A stretch of 64,000 nt of DNA, from positions 1,392,076 through 1,456,075 of the forward strand of contig SSNP01000081.1 of assembly GCA_006937955.1 (NCBI GenBank). Reading direction: 5' to 3'. The position numbers were made by a program, and so were the translations under genes. Numbering within the stretch: position 1 is the first letter of the stretch; each line of letters starts with the position of its first letter. Positions 1 through 12,424 of the stretch are shown here, piece by piece. Source of the stretch: Pachypanchax playfairii. Lineage: Eukaryota > Chordata > Actinopteri > Cyprinodontiformes > Aplocheilidae. The notes below the pieces were generated by a model, which saw nothing but the letters and a program-made list of their open reading frames with translations, made no database searches and was not told the origin of the DNA.

Positions 1-2182
1 GGGTGAGTCCAGTCCAGAGACTGGCAACGTAGAGCAACAAGGCGGAACCAAGATGAGCAGTCAGACGATACTGGCTGACCCGAGGCACGTCGTGGGACTC
101 GGTCTTCTCCTCTAGTCCACTTTTTACCATGTACCATCCCAGAAGGCCCTGAGGGGAGACACACACACACACACGCGCACACACACAGTCTTTCATTATT
201 TAACATCATTACAACCTGCTCACGGCTGCAACGGGCAAAGTAAACACATTCATCTGCCTCTTCAAATCAATAAATAAATCGACTTGCCTGGAAGACGACA
301 AATCCACAAAGTCCAAGAACCTTTCCCTTCATGGAACGAGAGAAGTATCCTTTCCTCCAAAAGTAGGCAGCTGGAAGGATGTATGCCAGTCCAACCAGTC
401 TGCCCCACATGCGGTGACCCCACTCCATGTAGAAGATAAATTTAAACTCTGGAAGAGTCATATCATGGTTCAGTCTGGAGAGAAAGAAGGAAACCAGGTG
501 ACGATAATTAAGACTGAATAACAGTGAGGTCTCACGACTGAAAGCATGACAAACTTTTTAGTCCCAGGAAACAAAATGGTTGAGATTTAAGGACAGTCTC
601 AAACTTTATCTCTGTAGTTATTTGGGGGGGGGGGTGACATACATTTTGAACTCAGGAAATTGCTGGTACTTTGAAAACTCCGCCTGCCACTCTTCCTCAG
701 TCTGAGGCGGCTTCATCTCTCTCACCAGATGCCAGTCAACCATGGAAAGCCCCGATTCAGTTAACCTGATTCCAACAAAAACACAGCGTGTAAATCACAC
801 GTCGGCGTGGAAACGTGTCCCGTACAGAAGCATCATTGCTCAGGCTCTCACACCTTGTGACACCACCCAAGACCACGGCTCCGACCACCAGTCCGCTGCA
901 TCCAATCAACCAACGTCCCACTGTGCGATTTGAGGTTGCCTTGGCAACAGCTGTTGGGTTAGAGGAGGGCGGAGCCTCCACGGTAAGGCTGCTGCGACTT
1001 CTCCTCACAAGCCACTGTCGCAGCTGCGGATTCCGCTGAAATTGAAAAGAGTAGAGAAGATGATGGAGAAGAAACCTGTTGTCATTTAACTTTAAAACAG
1101 CTTTCAACTCAACATATAAACTGATTCCTGCTTCCAGAAAACTTAAACTCTGAAATCTTACACTTATAGCTCAACAGAGTTTCCATTTAATGGAAATGTG
1201 ACTGGCAAGCTCTTAATATTCATTCCTGAATCTTAGATTCTTATTGTCATTTCACCCAAAAACTGTCACTGGCGTAAATTTCAGGAAGTCATAGGAACGT
1301 CTCCTCAACCAATGAATATTTGAGGAAGCAGATTTATTCCTGTTAGGCTCACTTCTGATCCGTTAGCAGTGAAACATCTCTAATCTAGTGCAATGAGTTT
1401 GGATTTAAGTTGCAAGCAACTACATTCAATCTCATAGGACTACATTTCCAAACCTTTACACTAAGTTGCTGAAGTGGTGCAACATTTTAATCAACGTAGG
1501 TTCAAGATCTGTTTTATTATTTTCGAACATTTTTAATGCACAGAAGAAAAATCAACTACTTCAGATTGTCAGTGGTGTGATTTTACAGAAAAACGGAGGA
1601 GCTTATACCTGTTTGTAGAATGACTCAGCAAAATAATAAGAGTGATAAAACAAGACGACAAAAGATGCTTCTCACCTCTCACAGAATTGTATTTTTTTAA
1701 TCAGAAGATGCCTTTAATTTAAAAGAAAATGTACATGGATCACGTTTCACACAACTTTGTCTTTTTCACAGAATCGTTTATAAATAGCCCCTATTGAATA
1801 ATAATAATATAATCATGATAATGCCTCCTCTCTTTTATCATTATTTACATGTATTTTCCAAACCTAAATGATGCTAACATGATAGTAAACACAACATGAG
1901 GCTGGCTGAAGGTCAGTCATGTAACTGCGGTTTTAACAGACACATAGCTCATGTTATTTGTCTGTACTAACCCGAAATAAAGACTGCAAACTACAATAAA
2001 ACAAAAGATATAAAAAAGGCTATTTTTAATTTTACATGTGCAAAAACGTGACCTCTTCCTATCGTCCATAACGAGCGTAAGTTAGCTAAACATCGAGCTC
2101 TACTTACGCTGCTGTGTTGAAAATTCTTCCCTGAACATCTAAACCCGCAAAATATTGTTGTTCGTAACGACGAAAGCAACAT
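1..2182 (-). CDS. cox15: COX15, heme A synthase subunit of the mitochondrial inner membrane (5' part, truncated by window edge)
   Basis: COX15 converts heme O to heme A for cytochrome c oxidase in the mitochondrial inner membrane. Coding exons on the minus strand splice in frame: 2182-2108, 1035-854, 765-643, 474-288 and 148-1 (open at the edge). The start ATG at 2182 begins a 25-aa exon rich in Ser, Arg and Leu without acidic residues, as expected for a mitochondrial presequence. Exon 2 encodes the first membrane segment (GRWLIGCSGLVVGAVVLGG); exon 3 carries LTESGLSMVDWHL; exon 4 carries the conserved YMEWGHRMWGRL with the family's conserved His; exon 5 carries GLLGWYMVKSGLEEK. These closely match vertebrate COX15 as I remember it. 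Intron 4 has a GC donor (see findings). The C-terminal third is outside the window. The gene is head to head with cutc, as in human. Confidence 0.95.
159..187. repeat. (CA)n microsatellite next to the cox15 exon 5 acceptor
   Basis: An uninterrupted AC run broken once by GCGC. Read on the cox15 strand it is a TG/CG tract that ends about ten bases before the acceptor AG at 149-150, so it overlaps the region expected to hold the polypyrimidine tract. Confidence 0.9.
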
Positions 2183-3128
2183 CTTCAAGTCTCAGTGTCC
2201 ACAAAGCTCTGTAAACCTGCTGCACTTTTGTACAAGCAGCAGCAGCGACGTGCTGCTGTCATCCGGCTGGTTTCCTAACCATCGGTTCAACTTTGACCTT
2301 TTGACGTCACATGAAGTCACACAAAAAATATATTTTTTTGTTCTGTTTTTTTTTTTGTAGTACTAAACTATATTCTTGACATGAATTACGGTTATTTGAT
2401 TAAAACATATTTTATTTGTTGTTTTGTAAGCTGCGTCGTTGAAAGCTGGTGTCGCGTTGAAATTTGTTATCCCATTGAAAACGGTTTCAGCACCAGTGAA
2501 GTTATGTCCCTCCTGCTAAAATCTATACATTTTGGCGTATAATAATACAAATCTGTGGGGATTTACTCCACGAAGTAATGCCTTGGGTGTACGTATTAGA
2601 AACGATTATGATCTTATTTTCCTGCTAAAGACAATTAAAATAGATAATCGGCAGTGTTACACATGCTAAAATTGACATTGTTATCAAAGTTTTTGCTTTT
2701 AAATATTTCCTTGGAATACCATTTCTGTAGAAACTATGATTAATCAGAAAATGAAGAGAAGCACTTAGAAAAGCACTTTTCGACGGAGGAACAAATATCA
2801 ACGTAACACTAAAACATGAACGTGAGTTCGGATTTTAGCGTATCCCGCATGGGCGGCTACACTAAGTCACGTCTGAACACAACACCGCCCTCTCCTCCGG
2901 AGCGTATTTAAAAAAAATAAAGGTTCCAGCCGGAAACCGTCGGTCCATTGTAGTGACCGGTTTTGTAGGGGATCGTCACACAAAAACATGTTTTAAGTCC
3001 AAACTGGTTTTAAAGGGAAAGGAAACTGTAAGGTAGTGGTGCAGGTACAAGTTAAAAATACTGGTTAAAACATCGTGAACCTGTTTGCTAACCAGCTCTC
3101 TGCGTGTTTCTTTGCTCAGACATTCATT
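2183..3128. promoter_or_regulatory. Bidirectional promoter region between cox15 and cutc
   Basis: The start codons of two divergently transcribed genes lie 946 bp apart. The region contains a perfect palindromic cAMP response element, TGACGTCA, at 2302-2309, about 120 bp upstream of the cox15 ATG, and an adjacent TGACCT (inverted AGGTCA nuclear receptor half-site) at 2294-2299. Near cutc there is a more GC-rich patch around 2850-2990. Transcription start sites are not known; the regulatory role is inferred from position and motif. Confidence 0.6.
2302..2309. promoter_or_regulatory. Perfect CRE palindrome (CREB/ATF site)
   Basis: TGACGTCA is the full palindromic CREB/ATF consensus. It lies about 120 bp upstream of the cox15 start codon in the divergent promoter. 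CREB sites are known in promoters of nuclear genes for mitochondrial proteins; occupancy here is inference. Confidence 0.5.
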
Positions 3129-6100
3129 ATGTCGCAGAGTTTTTTAATGGAAGTGTGTGTGGACTCGGTGGAGTCTGCAATCAATGCTGAGCGAGGAGGT
3201 CAGTAAAGTGTTGTGAAAGCTGCTTTTTAAAATGTTTGAAACACACTCAGTAGATTGCTAATTATGCACATGCAACTCAAAAGTTAAAGGTTGCATTTAT
3301 TTGGCGTCAAGTGACGGTAATTGTGCAGAACTGAGTGATAGTATGTATTTATTTAAACTATCAAAAGTTCCAGGCTCTAGTTTTGTTTTCTGACCACTAA
3401 ATTTACCCTAATAGGTGCAAGTCGGCTTGAGTTGTGTTCAAGTCTTCTGGAGGGAGGACTCACTCCCAGTCTTGGTGAGCAGCACCATAAACATCAATAT
3501 GTCTATATTTATATTATTTTATTTATTTATATCTATGAGCAGCACCATCACATCTGTACAGATATCCCAGAAGCCCCGGGACACAGATGGGAACATAACT
3601 AACCTATTCGTTTTACTGCAGGTCTCCTACATGTTGTAAAGCAGAACATCAAAATTCCAGTCTATGTGATGATACGGCCTCGTGGGGGTGACTTCCTCTA
3701 CTCAGATCAGGAAGTGGAAGTGATGAGGAAGGACATAGAGCTGATGAAGAGCCAAGGAGTTGATGGCGTAGTGCTGGGCGCTCTGACAGAAGATGGACGA
3801 GTGGATGCTGAGCTCTGCATGGAGCTACTGGGTATGATTTGTCTCTATATTTAACCTAAACTGTATGTGACTGATGTCAAGTTCCACAAAATCAAACAAA
3901 GAACATTTCAGATCATCCAGTGTCTAACGTAAATGACTTGGAAATTTGGAACTGCACCATTATTGTTCTTCAGATCCTGAATTCCTCCTTGAAAAGGTTG
4001 TTTAATTATATTTACATGTACGTGAGGTATTTTATGAGGCTCCATGTGGATTGTGGATCTTCAGCAGCAGACAGAAACAAAGGAAACAGCAGTTTGGGCA
4101 TGTTTCTGAAATTCCATGTAGGTGTCTTCAAAGAGATGAGGGGCACCAGTGATGGCTAACAGATTATATTTCACTGGTATTTAACATCTGGAATGTCTTC
4201 TGTGTTATTACCAAGTACCAGAAGAGGGAGCCAAAAGCTGAATCAGCAATTCCACTTGAACTGAGGAAACGTTCTGTCAGTAATAGATTTTAGACTACTT
4301 TAAGTTTCAATTAAATATCTAACATAAGTATAAAAAAACATTTCACTGAAAGCCACAAACTCAAAAGACGGTTTATAAAATCAATCAGCAAACGTTTTAT
4401 TAAAAGAGCTGTGATGAAAAGAAAACTACATGACTGAAAACAAACTACCTCGTCTTAAAGTGACATTTATTGCTACCAAAGTATCACGTAAGATTGTAGG
4501 AACTGATCAATCATCTGATTCACTTCTGAGCTGCGTTCTTGAAGAAAGACCTCTCAACCTTCTTAATGGATCTAATAAAATATTTCTCATTAAGTTTCAA
4601 AATAAAAGTACATAGAGTTTTGAATCATCAGCAGTAAAAATCTGAGACTTTATTTTGACAGTCACCAAGTTTAAAGCATTTCCTGTTGGTTAGGTCCTTT
4701 TTGTGATACTATTTGTCACCAAGACATAATGCAGAACTCATATTTAAACTGAATGTAGTTGTCAGTTAGTGAAATACTTCATAAACCTTTAAACCTTAAA
4801 AATTTTTTCAGTTGTTTCTGAACCTGTTTGCATGTTTTAGATTCACATTTGTTATTTTCTGAGACATTTTTTTTTGGTTTTGTGTTAATAATTAACAACA
4901 ATTTTTAACCATAAAGGCATAAAATATCAATATATGAGCTACAAAATGTGAAACTAAAAGAACTTTGAAATCATAGAAACTCTTTTTAGTGATTTTAGTT
5001 AAAAACAGACTCCACAGTTTTAATCCAGCGTCTGTCTGTAATGTTTGTGTTTTCCTTTTTGTTCACCAGCTGCTGCTCGTCCGTTGCCTGTGACCTTCCA
5101 CCGAGGTAACTTTTTCTCATTTAACACACTTTAGTTTTTTTAAATACTTTAAAACCAGCAGCTCGTTCACTTGAAAAACATCCTCAACAAAATAAAAGAA
5201 AAACACACTTAAAGGTTTTCCTTTCAGTCTGAGGCTACATTATGAACAGGATGTCGATCTCTGCAGCTTTTGACATGGTTCATGACCCGTCAGTCGCTCT
5301 GGAGGCTCTAATAACGATAGGGTTCGAGCGTGTGCTGACAAGTGGCGGAGATAGCTCGGCTCTGGAGGGGCTGCCCACCATTAAACGCCTCATCGATCAA
5401 GTACGTATAAGAAGCTAAAGCTTAACACGCTTTTTAAAAGGATCACAGTTCTCACCTGGTAGCTCATCAGACAATTTATCAAATAGTTTCTTTTTAAAGT
5501 TGTTGTCATCAATATTTATTAACTCAGTTTTAGAATTTTTCAAATTTTCTTGTAAAAAAAAATCTTTAAAATGATTGAATTATTGATTCTAAATAGTTTG
5601 GAAAGGATCTAAGAATCCATATAAAACTGATGGTTAACAAGAGTCTGTCTTGTTGGACACACACACACCTGTTTGCTCCAGACCAGGAAACTGATTTAAA
5701 GTTTATATTTCAAGAGTTGCTGTATGTGATGCAGTCTATTAGCTGGCAGCTAGTGCACATTTTGTTTTTTACATAAACAACTTTTGCATTTTATCCTAAT
5801 TTTTGATCGATAATTTACAGGTTTCAGTATTTAATATATTGTTAATCCAAGTTGAAACCTGCAGTCAGAGTCCATGTACATTTGGACAATGAAGACAAGT
5901 TTTGTTATTTTAGCTGTTTACCAAAACATATCGAATATACAGTTATATAATCAATATGGGCTTAAAATTCAGACCCTCAGATTTAATTTGAAAGGATTCA
6001 CATCCAGATTGGATGAATGGTTAATTGCAGCTCTTTAATATGTAGCCACCTCTTTATTAAGGGACCAAAGGTAATTGGACAGTTGACTCATTTCATGGAC

Positions 6101-6726
6101 AGGTGTGGGTTATTTCCTCATTAATCCATCATTAAAAAACAGGTAAATTTCCTCCAGATATGTTAAACATTAAAAAAAAAACAATGTCAGTTTTTCATTA
6201 AGTTTCTACATAAAATGTCTGTATTTATCAATAAAATATCCATGTTGTGTTTGTATCACTTAGATTTTCTTCTAATATTATTTCTTCTCAACAGGCCAAA
6301 GGGAGAATAATAATAATGGCAGGTTTGTGTCTTCACTCATTTCCTTGTAGCTGTGTGTGTTTTTAGTTTTTATATAAGCACCTCTGTATAAATACAGGAG
6401 GAGGGATCACAGAGAGGAACCTTCAGAGGATACTAGAGGGGTCGGGAGCTGAAGAGTTTCACTGCTCTGCACGCTCCAGCAGAGACTCTGCAATGAAGTT
6501 CAGGTTTGTTTCAGTTCAGCTTTAAATAACATGAAGGTTAATAGATTTGGCCAAATTCTTAAAACATTCTTAGGAGATTTCTTCCGATCTTTCTAATGGT
6601 GCCTTCATGTGCAGGAACTCCTGTGTGACGATGGGAGCCACTCTGTCAGCGTCTGAGTACGGCCTGAAGGTGGCGGATGTGAGCAAAGTCCGGAGTCTGA
6701 ACGCAATCGCCAAAAACACATTGTGA
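3129..6726 (+). CDS. cutc: CUTC, CutC-family copper homeostasis protein
   Basis: CutC-family protein, a TIM-barrel linked to copper handling; its biochemical role in animals is unsettled. Eight coding exons splice in frame to 251 aa: 3129-3198, 3415-3474, 3622-3831, 5070-5105, 5267-5400, 6295-6322, 6398-6503 and 6615-6726. Recognisable segments in order are FLMEVCVDSVESA (residues 6-18), RLELCSSLLEGGLTPSLG, VMIRPRGGDFLYSD, VLGALTEDG, RPLPVTFHRAFDMVHDP, ERVLTSGGDSSALEGLP, GGGITERNLQRILEGSGA and FHCSARSS. All match vertebrate CUTC. The protein is about 20 aa shorter than human CUTC because the N-terminal extension is reduced; the ATG at 3129 is only five codons before the conserved FLMEVCVDS. 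Exon 6 is a 28-nt microexon. The neighbours cox15 and abcc2 are the same as in human. Confidence 0.96.
5868..6140. repeat. Probable degenerate fish interspersed repeat in cutc intron 5
   Basis: The stretch from about GTCCATGTACATTTGGACAA (5870) to TTTCCTCATTAATCC, including GGGACCAAAGGTAATTGGAC near 6060, resembles a high-copy interspersed repeat I recall from many teleost genomes. I do not see ends or a target-site duplication and cannot place the class. A repeat-library search would decide. Confidence 0.4.
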
Positions 6727-6768
6727 TAACTGTGATTTCCGAATGCCACGAGGTGCCGTTTCATATAA

Positions 6769-6774
6769 AATAAA
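6769..6774 (+). promoter_or_regulatory. cutc polyadenylation signal
   Basis: AATAAA lies 43 bp after the cutc stop codon. A second AATAAA at 7083-7088 is a possible distal site. Which one is used cannot be told from sequence. Confidence 0.5.
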
Positions 6775-7147
6775 TGTATAATTCAGTGTTTGGAGAGTTG
6801 CAGCTCAGGATGAGGGCTGCAGACTCCTAAAGATGCTGTTTATGAAGTTAAATGAGCAATCAGAGAACTGTGAATGATTAACAGGTGTGTTTGTTTCACG
6901 TTCCTCTGAGGAGCGAGACACAAAACCAAATACACTTCAACAAAACAATTTCAATTTTCTTTTTTTTAGTTTGATGTCTCATCCAGCACTGGACTTCAGG
7001 TTTTTTATCATGTCACAACATTGTGTTTGTACTAGGATTTTGACTCTTGGAGGTGTTTTGATTTTTAAAAGAATGTGTAATCAATAAACTGGTTAAAGAG
7101 AGAATATGTGCTCAGATCTGTACATGCATACTGACTCTGTAAATATC

Positions 7148-7650
7148 AACTGAATTGAACATCTTTATTGTCATTATACAATAAGATTAGAGCGGTTCTC
7201 AGTATCGGTGCAAAAAAAAAAAGCAGGATGAAAAAGATGAAAATATTTGCAGAAAGATTATAAGAAAATATATACAATGTAAACATGGAGTTGAGGACAG
7301 TGTTTAGGTATTCCACAAGATGTAAGTTGTCTATTGTTATAGAATATTACCCATTGATTTGGAAGAATTGCACATATTAGGATATTTAGCAGTGTCATAT
7401 TGATGAGTCATGCAGGTTGGAGCTCAGGAAGGTTAGATTTTTGGGAAAAAAGCTGTTTTTGGAATCAGTTTGTTCTAGACTTAAAGCACCTGTTTGCATC
7501 TACTCGAGGACAGCAGGTCAAACAGTTCAGAGCTCCGGGTGTGAACAGCAGTGGGAGGAGTAGATGTTTATCAGGAGATGGGACACGGCAGCCATTGATC
7601 TTCTGCACCATCTTCACAACTCTCTGCAGCCATTTACAAAGATATTGAAA
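7148..7650. repeat. Decayed fish interspersed repeat, probably retrotransposon-derived
   Basis: Begins with AACATCTTTATTGTCATTAT, followed by an A-rich stretch, and later has AAGCTGTTTTTGGA and GACAGCAGGTCAAACAGTTC. This order resembles a family widespread in teleosts, with many substitutions here. I did not find clear ends. Assignment is from memory of the motif order, not a search. Confidence 0.5.
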
Positions 7651-10600
7651 GTCAAAGAAAATTCAGCTTTTATATTTATTTACAGGTTTCTGTTTACAGC
7701 AAAAGACGTTGTGGCAGAGATTTTGGTTAAAAATAAGTCAGGCGAGGGAATCTTTATAAAGAAGAATTTATTCCATAAAATCATGCATGAAGTGAGAGTG
7801 TTCAGACAAATGCAGAGGCAGATGCAAAAAGACTCTGGAGGTCACTGCAGCTTGGCTGTTCTTATAGGTACGCAGATACTGTGAGCTATCAGAATATGGT
7901 CATCATAATACAGTATGTCTGAGACTGCAGCTGGAAGCTTAAACAAGAACTCTTTGTCTCTGTGACTTGTCTGTATAAATGTTACAAAAATTTGGCCTTC
8001 ACAAAGATAATACTAAAAAACTTCAGTCAGCTAAAAGCAGACAATCAGCTGGTTTAAATGAGGTGGAGGACTCATAAGAAAGATTTTATTTAAAAATCTA
8101 AGAGCTTCACTGTGGGACAAAAAATTAAAAAAAAACAATGAATACAATTAAGTTATTTCATCATAAGGTTAAAGTTAAGTAGAGAAACATCAACAACAAA
8201 ACATTTAAATCAGTTTTTAAATTAATGTGGGTCAAGTAAAATGAAGTATGTTGAAGATGTACTCGAGCTTTTGTAGTAATAAATGAGCTGCAGCCATGAG
8301 AAGAAGATTTGATTAAGACCAGACTCAAAACGTTTCACTGGAATGTGATAAAAAATGTGAATTACTCTCTTATGTCAATAAAAAAGCATCTGCCATTGAA
8401 TAAAAGTTCAGTTTGGAATGTTTTCATTCCGTCATCTTAGTTAACTTCCACTTTAACCATCCAAAACTCATCACATAGTATAAAAAAGTGCAACTCTGAT
8501 AATTAGTGACCCTGTGATGTGATTAAACAAACAATCTGATCGTTAAAAAAGTAAATGTTTCACTGACTTGGCAAACCTCTCGAATGATGTCATGAGTCAA
8601 TTTACTGTAGTAAACAAAGTTATAAAGTTTAAAAGTCAACCAGCAAATTGGGATCAGTTGCATAAAAATTATGTTTTTTTTTTTGTTTAGAAAGGAAGAG
8701 AAATGTGTTGAAGTCGCGTTACATCGACTGAGTCATAACATATTACAACCCTGCACTATGAACCCTGCAGTGCAAAGTCATGCTGACACACACAAGTAAC
8801 CAAACCTGCTGTTTTTTTTACCATTTTTCCTCAAAATTGTCAAAAAATGTCGGAGAAAAAAATTACAACTTCTTCAAAGAAACTGTATCTAAAGTTTATA
8901 GAATTACAAACCAATAATTTATTAAGATGATTAAAATGAGTAATCCTTTAATTTGCCTTTTTAAAATGTATTTATACCAATTTTAAGTTAGAAGTTTTAG
9001 TCAGCAGATTTTTATCTTTGACATTTTGCTTAATTTTCTCCTCACTGTAACCGTCTTGTTCTCTGCCGAGCCTGTCAGACTACCAAAGTCCATATAAAAG
9101 TACCTTTTCCCTGCTGATAAAAGTAGTTTACCAAACCCTAATGATAAATGAACTGTGTTTTCTGTCACGCCTAATAAATCAAACCGGTAAAAAAACATGA
9201 ATGAATTGTCCTGACATCGCAGCCACTGAGGCTCAACTCTCAGTGAATCAGCAGGACTCTGTTCTTGTGTTGTTACTAAAAATGTAACGATTACCTCTGA
9301 TACAGTGAGTGTCATGGGTTTTATTGCTCTTCACAGATTATCCAAAACGCTCCCACACACGTGATTCGGTTCAATGAAGTCTGTGTTTGCAGCAGTGCAA
9401 CCCAGTGGACCTCCCACCTGACAAACCTGCGTGGCTTTTGCTCCCTATTTAAATCCTCTGTGATTTTATTTAAACTTTAACACACTCAATTGTTTTCCAG
9501 ACTACAAAATGAGCAATTTTTGGTGGGATTAAATGGTGAAACATCTCAGGTTAAAGATCTGATTTGTTGTTTGTTATCTTTGCATTGTGTTTTTACTTAA
9601 GTTGAATGTAATTTTAGTTTTTTGGGTAGTGGGGTTGTATTTATTATAGTTAGAAATAATTCTATAGACACATTAAAACAATTATATCTGATTAAGGAAA
9701 AATCCACAAACTTTTTATATTTATTTTTTGGCTTTTATTTATTCAAGAGAATTATACAGCATCACTTATTTGTGAGTGACAAAATCATGCAAACTTCATC
9801 TTTTATTGAATGATTCTTGTATGCAATTTATTTTTATTGCTAAATACTTTCATGTTAGTTCATCCATGTGGCATTTAGATTTTAAATTTGGTAGATTTAT
9901 TTTTGTTAATTGCTCTGGTTTAAATACGTCAGGAAGACCCCAACCATGATTTTACCTCCACCATGTATCTAAATATGTAATTTGGTTTCCATGTTGAAAA
10001 CTGATCGATTCTTTCTGCAAATTTTCATTCCAGCGCTTTTTAAAACTTGGTTCCAAAAACATATGAAGTATTTCTTATAGGTTGTAGAAAACATATGAGA
10101 TGTAAAGTTGTTTTGATGGTGGATTCACCATCAACAGTTTAGACTCATAAAACTTGAAACATTAGCCAGCGAACTCTTGAAGGGAATCTTTGTTAGTTGA
10201 TCATTTCTGGTAATTGTGCCAAAAGTCTGGAGTTTCAACCATGAGAACACAAATGGTGATTGAATTCGGGCTGTTCAGTTCTATAACAGGATTCAGTTCT
10301 TTACATGATACATTTCAACAGGTTCACAGTGTTTAGATCCAACTGTTTCTATTTGAGAGATCGAATCACACAACCGATTGAAAATATGTGATTCTAATTT
10401 CACCTTTCGAGTAAGTTCAATTTTTCTCTCCATCATATAAACTGTTTAAGAACTCTTTAGGATTTTTCTAAGTTTAATGAAATTTGTTTGCTGTTTTGGG
10501 GTTTTACTTTCCTTTCAGTCTTGTTGTTTGATTGGTTTCGTGGGTTCAGTTGTGCTACGAGTTACATTTTCTCAGTTTAGGAATCCTTTTGTTTTATGAT

Positions 10601-10719
10601 TACGTTGTTTTTTGACTTTCTGCCATTTTTTTCATTGTCAGCACTTTGTGGCCTTTTTACATCATGAGTTTGAATTGGATCTCAGAGTTAGAAAATATGG
10701 CACTACAAGCACCTTGACA

Positions 10720-11356
10720 CACTCTCAGAAATAGAGGTACGAGACAAGTACATTTTTGTACCTATAGGTAAATTGTTCCCGCAAAAGTACAATATTGGTC
10801 TTTAAAAGGTCAAAAATGTCCCTCTGAGGGTTAAAATTGATATAAAGTACAAATTTGTACCATTTCAACTGCACCTGCAACCCTGGCCAAGGCTGGTTAA
10901 TCTCAATTTTATTAAGTTTCATCCATCATTTTCAATATTATGTTTCAGAAACTTCAAAAGATACAAAAATGGACCTGGACTACAGGGAACACCCCCAGCG
11001 ACAAGAATTTGTACCCTTCTTGTCGCTGGGGGTGTACCCTGTAGTCCAGGTCCATTTTTGTACCATATGTAGTTGTTCCACTAAAACTGTAAAAGTATGC
11101 CACATTTTGAAGTCTAAAACCAACATTCTGAAACATAATATTGAAAATGATGGATGAAACTTAATAAAATTGAGATTAACCAGCCTTGGCCAGGGTTGCA
11201 GGTGCAGTTGAAATGGTACAAATTTGTACTTTATATCAATTTTAACCCTCAGAGGGACATTTCTGACCTTTTAAAGACCAATATTGTACTTTTGAGGGAA
11301 CAATTTATCTATAGGTACAAAAATGTACTTGTCTCGTACCTCTATTTCTGAGAGTG
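10720..11356. mobile_element. 637-bp foldback (long inverted repeat) element
   Basis: Two 231-bp arms, 10720-10950 and 11126-11356, are near-perfect reverse complements beginning CACTCTCAGAAATAGAGGTA; I counted only a few mismatches in the stretches compared. The centre (10951-11125) contains a second palindrome at 10962-11062 whose arms carry GGACCTGGACTACAGGG. Both arms read the same 65-aa frame outwards, which is a by-product of the palindrome. There is no transposase, so this is a non-autonomous DNA element. No convincing target-site duplication is visible beyond a possible 2-bp CA on both sides. Confidence 0.8.
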
Positions 11357-12424
11357 CAGGGATCGTGAACTCATCACATTTTTAACTTATCAGTCTTTTC
11401 AAAGGAAAGTTGATCAATATTTAAAGTGCTCACAAAGAAAGAAAAGACCTGAAACATTGAATCAGCTTTTGGATTCTAGAGAGCCAAAATGAAAGAAGTG
11501 AATTTGTTGTCAGTTTCAGCCACAGTTATCTCCCGTTTACTAGAGTTCAGCTTGTTGGGTTTGAAGTCCACCCCCCCGCTCTGAACCTCTGAACGGATCA
11601 CACAAAGAGGCAAAACGTTGATGTAGTAAACCACACCTCCTGTCTTCCACTAAAACCCAACCTGTAAACAATTATTTCTGAAAACCTCCGACCTACAACG
11701 TTCTCCAGTCGTCACATTATCATCATCCAAATTATGATTGTGATTACATTTTACTTTTGTTCTGAAAACCGGGCCTCATTCCAGAAGCATGTAGAGAAGT
11801 GGAAGTAGAGGAATATAATGAGACCCCTCCCTCTCTTTCTATAAACACATCCCCCCCTTTTTTGGAGGGCTGTTCCCTAAAACAAGGAAAACTGCACAGT
11901 AACACTTATGCAACTCTTCCTGTCTCTCTGCTTTTTAACTCGTAACCGCTCCGCTGCATAAACTGTGGAACTTTGGACATGAATGATTGCTGAAGAGTGT
12001 TTGTGAGCGGCCACAAAATCTGACTTTTCATCAACTTTAACAGCTCTTTTTTTAAACTTTTCCCTCTGTTTAAGGACTGCTCTTGAGTTTTGGAAATGAC
12101 ACAGTTCATCATGTAATCCAGAAAAGCATAAACCTGAAATCTTTTTCATAGAGATTGAGAGGATCCAGATTAACTTTTGTTGTTCCACAGATTTTCTTTT
12201 CATAATAAGGAGGTAGTAAGATTTTTTTTTTTTTTTTGGTTTGTTTGTTTCAAAGTCTCACGGATCAAAGTCCCCTGCAGCCACATCCTGTGATTGTATC
12301 AGAGCTGTGGGTGGACAGAAGTGAGAGGAGCTGTATTTGAGTCAAACACAGCTGCAGTGAAGAAGAAGGCACAAGGCTTCTGGTTGTCTGATCAGTACGG
12401 AGCGACTGAAGCCATCAGAGGATC

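Larger units (their letters stand above)
7089..12424. other. Intergenic region between cutc and abcc2
   Basis: AT-rich DNA without a credible gene. It contains a decayed repeat (about 7148-7650) and a foldback element (10720-11356). The last 200 bp are less AT-rich and presumably hold the abcc2 promoter and 5' UTR. The short open frames here have no domain-like composition and do not chain through splice sites. Confidence 0.7.

Noticed and set aside
9001..9315. 104-codon minus-strand frame between cutc and abcc2
   Set aside because: No homology that I recognise, no neighbouring exons, AT-rich surroundings.
10725..11351. Identical 65-aa frames on both strands
   Set aside because: They are the two arms of the foldback element read outward, not genes.
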